Assembly: GCA_015259105.1 (NCBI GenBank)
Contig: JABZGZ010000064.1
Span: forward strand, 1-6,537
Direction of reading: 5' to 3'
From: Atopobium sp.
GTDB lineage: Bacteria > Actinomycetota > Coriobacteriia > Coriobacteriales > Atopobiaceae
DNA: 6,537 bases
Part shown: positions 5,281-6,537 of the stretch, in pieces
Layout: every line of letters starts with the position of its first letter
How positions within the stretch are numbered: the first letter of the stretch is position 1
Notes under the pieces: model-generated
Told to the model about the DNA's origin: nothing
What the model saw: only the letters and a program-made list of their open reading frames with translations
Databases searched by the model: none
Translations under genes and position numbers: made by a program

Positions 5281-6333
5281 GCCGCGATAGCCGTCTGGGT
5301 TCATCGATTGCCACTTCCAGGAATCGCGGCACATGTCGGCGAGGTCGTACTGAGCCTTCCAGCCAAGCATGTCGGCAGCTTTCTGGCAATCGGCGTAGTT
5401 AGTTGCAACGTCACCTGCGCGGCGAGGCTCAATAACGTAAGGAATCTCTTTGCCACAGGCCTTTGAGAACGCCTTGATAACGTCAAGTACCGAGCTACCA
5501 GTGCCGGTGCCCAGGTTGAAGATTTCAACTCCCGTGCGGCCAGCCATCCATTTAAGTGCAGCTACGTGGCCGGAGCCAAGGTCGCAAACGTGGATGTAGT
5601 CGCGAACACCCGTGCCATCTGGGGTGTTGTAGTCGTCGCCAAAGACGTGAACAGCTTCGCGCTTACCCACAGCAACTTGAGCCACATAAGGCACCAGGTT
5701 GTTTGGAATACCTGCAGGATCTTCTCCGATAAGGCCCGACTGGTGAGCGCCAATAGGATTGAAATATCTAAGCAGGACAACGTTCCACTCTGGATCTGCG
5801 GTGTGAACATCGGTGAGGATCTGCTCAATCATCCATTTAGTCCAGCCATAAGGGTTGGTTGCGTTCTTCTTGGGGCTTTGCTCGGTCAAAGGAAGACTAT
5901 CTGGGTCTCCATAAACGGTTGCAGAGCTCGAGAAAATAATTGACTTGCAACCGTGGTTTCTCATGACATCAAGAAGGGTGAGGGTGTTGCCCAGGTTGTT
6001 TGTGTAGTACTCAATGGGCTTGGTGACGGACTCGCCAACAGCCTTGAAGCCAGCGAAGTGAATGACAAAGTTAATGGCGTGCTCGTCAAAGATGTGGTTG
6101 AGTGCATCTGCATCGTTGACGTCTGCCTCGTAGAACGAAAGACGCTTAGCGTTTTCTTCTCCCACAATGGTTTTGATGCGATCGATAACCTTTGCCGAAG
6201 CATTGGAAAGGTCATCAACAATTACGGCCTCGTAGCCGGAATTGAGCAGTTCAACAACGGTGTGGCTGCCAATAAAGCCCGCGCCGCCGGTAACAAGTAC
6301 GCAGGAATTTTGTGGGATCAGAGCGTCAGACAT
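5278..6333 (-). CDS. galE: UDP-glucose 4-epimerase
   Basis: This cytosolic, NAD-dependent short-chain dehydrogenase/reductase-type enzyme interconverts UDP-glucose and UDP-galactose. It may also act on the N-acetyl forms. The 351 residues show the NAD loop TGGAGFIGSH (15-24), DDLSN (40-44), HFAGFKAVGES (92-102), SSSATVYG (135-142, supplying the active-site Ser/Thr) and the catalytic pair Tyr162/Lys166 in PYGWTK. The substrate-side signature FNPIGAHQSGLIGEDP spans 191-206, followed by IPNNLVPY (209-216), RDYIHV (244-249) and RRAGD (304-308). By alignment with E. coli GalE, the gatekeeper Tyr299 is Asn312 here, which may open the pocket for N-acetylated sugars. The ATG at 6333 has AAAGGA 5 bases upstream and a TATACT box further up. 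It is the first gene of the leftward block, so it probably carries the operon promoter. Confidence 0.96.
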   Translation of the reverse strand: MSDALIPQNSCVLVTGGAGFIGSHTVVELLNSGYEAVIVDDLSNASAKVIDRIKTIVGEENAKRLSFYEADVNDADALNHIFDEHAINFVIHFAGFKAVGESVTKPIEYYTNNLGNTLTLLDVMRNHGCKSIIFSSSATVYGDPDSLPLTEQSPKKNATNPYGWTKWMIEQILTDVHTADPEWNVVLLRYFNPIGAHQSGLIGEDPAGIPNNLVPYVAQVAVGKREAVHVFGDDYNTPDGTGVRDYIHVCDLGSGHVAALKWMAGRTGVEIFNLGTGTGSSVLDVIKAFSKACGKEIPYVIEPRRAGDVATNYADCQKAADMLGWKAQYDLADMCRDSWKWQSMNPDGYRG

Positions 6334-6364
6334 ATCAATCCTTTCGTGGACTTATATCGTCATA

Positions 6365-6370
6365 AGTATA
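6365..6370 (-). promoter_or_regulatory. possible -10 box of the galE operon promoter
   Basis: TATACT on the - strand matches the -10 consensus at 5 of 6 bases and lies 31 bases before the galE ATG, leaving room for a short leader and the AAAGGA site. No good -35 box stands 16-18 bases further up (CACAAC is the best at 17), so the promoter may be weak or helped by a regulator. The GGGTTTCTCGCCAGG repeat begins about 36 bases upstream of it. Confidence 0.45.
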
Positions 6371-6406
6371 CGGCTTTTCCGCGAAGCGTTGTGCGGTACG
6401 AGCACG

Positions 6407-6450
6407 CGGGTTTCTCGCCAGGTGCGCGTGCGGGCGTACGGGTTTCTCGT
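6407..6450 (+). repeat. two GGGTTTCTCG repeats upstream of galE
   Basis: CGGGTTTCTCGCCAGG at 6407-6422 is identical to the cores at 163 and 218. A shorter copy, CGGGTTTCTCGT, follows at 6439-6450, 32 bases later. As at the left end of the window, this cluster precedes a GATTCTTT array. It sits just behind the probable galE promoter. Confidence 0.8.
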
Positions 6451-6492
6451 CGCACAAGTCCTTCTGCTATTGCGAGCCTAACTCTTCATTAT

Positions 6493-6537
6493 GCGCGCCT
6501 GAAAAGTGCAAAGAATCTGTATTTGCGACACCGATTC
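6493..6537. repeat. start of a second copy of repeat array 1, cut by the window edge
   Basis: The 45 bases match 233-277 at 42 positions; the differences are at 6509, 6526 and 6532. The inverted unit (6497-6520), the 9-base gap and the first 8 bases of a direct unit (ACCGATTC) are present. The two copies are in the same orientation, 6,260 bases apart, and bracket the whole galE-prs block. Confidence 0.9.

Noticed and set aside
163..6537. Composite transposon carrying the galE-prs genes
   Set aside because: There is no transposase or terminal insertion sequence, and the cargo is housekeeping. The flanking copies look like dispersed intergenic repeats.

Overview
The window reads as chromosomal DNA from a Gram-positive bacterium of the Actinomycetota. 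The gene set, moderate GC content and a CwlM-like protein suggest Coriobacteriia, possibly an Atopobium/Lancefieldella relative. That placement rests on protein style and general knowledge only; no search was run.

Layout from left to right. Bases 1-128 hold the 3' end of an unrecognised gene on the + strand. Bases 129-691 are a non-coding convergent intergenic region packed with short repeats. Every other gene lies on the - strand and is read from right to left: galE (6333-5278), a trans-polyprenyl diphosphate synthase (5270-4197), a cytoplasmic two-domain peptidoglycan-binding protein that resembles CwlM (4194-3265), tRNA-Gln(TTG) (3220-3146), glmU (3076-1688) and prs (1687-692). A hairpin with a short T tract at 650-607 probably ends this transcript. 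Gene junctions are 7, 2, 44, 69 and 0 bases, so the block looks like one operon with a tRNA gene inside it. A promoter-like TATACT stands upstream of galE.

The genes share an envelope theme. GalE interconverts UDP-sugars, the prenyl synthase makes an isoprenoid diphosphate, GlmU makes UDP-GlcNAc (the substrate of MurA), and Prs makes PRPP for nucleotides. The CwlM-like protein sits between them and could be a non-catalytic regulator of peptidoglycan precursor synthesis. That last point is inference.

The most unusual content is the repeat DNA at 163-589 and 6407-6537. Units of about 30-31 bases have a variable 5' head and a shared tail around CAGGC(AAATC). Two neighbouring arrays (237-355 and 390-515) have the same layout: one inverted unit, an 8-9 base gap, then three direct units. 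They also show the same alternation of middle segments, yet their heads differ completely. A further copy of the first array begins at the right edge of the window. I do not recognise this as a named repeat family.
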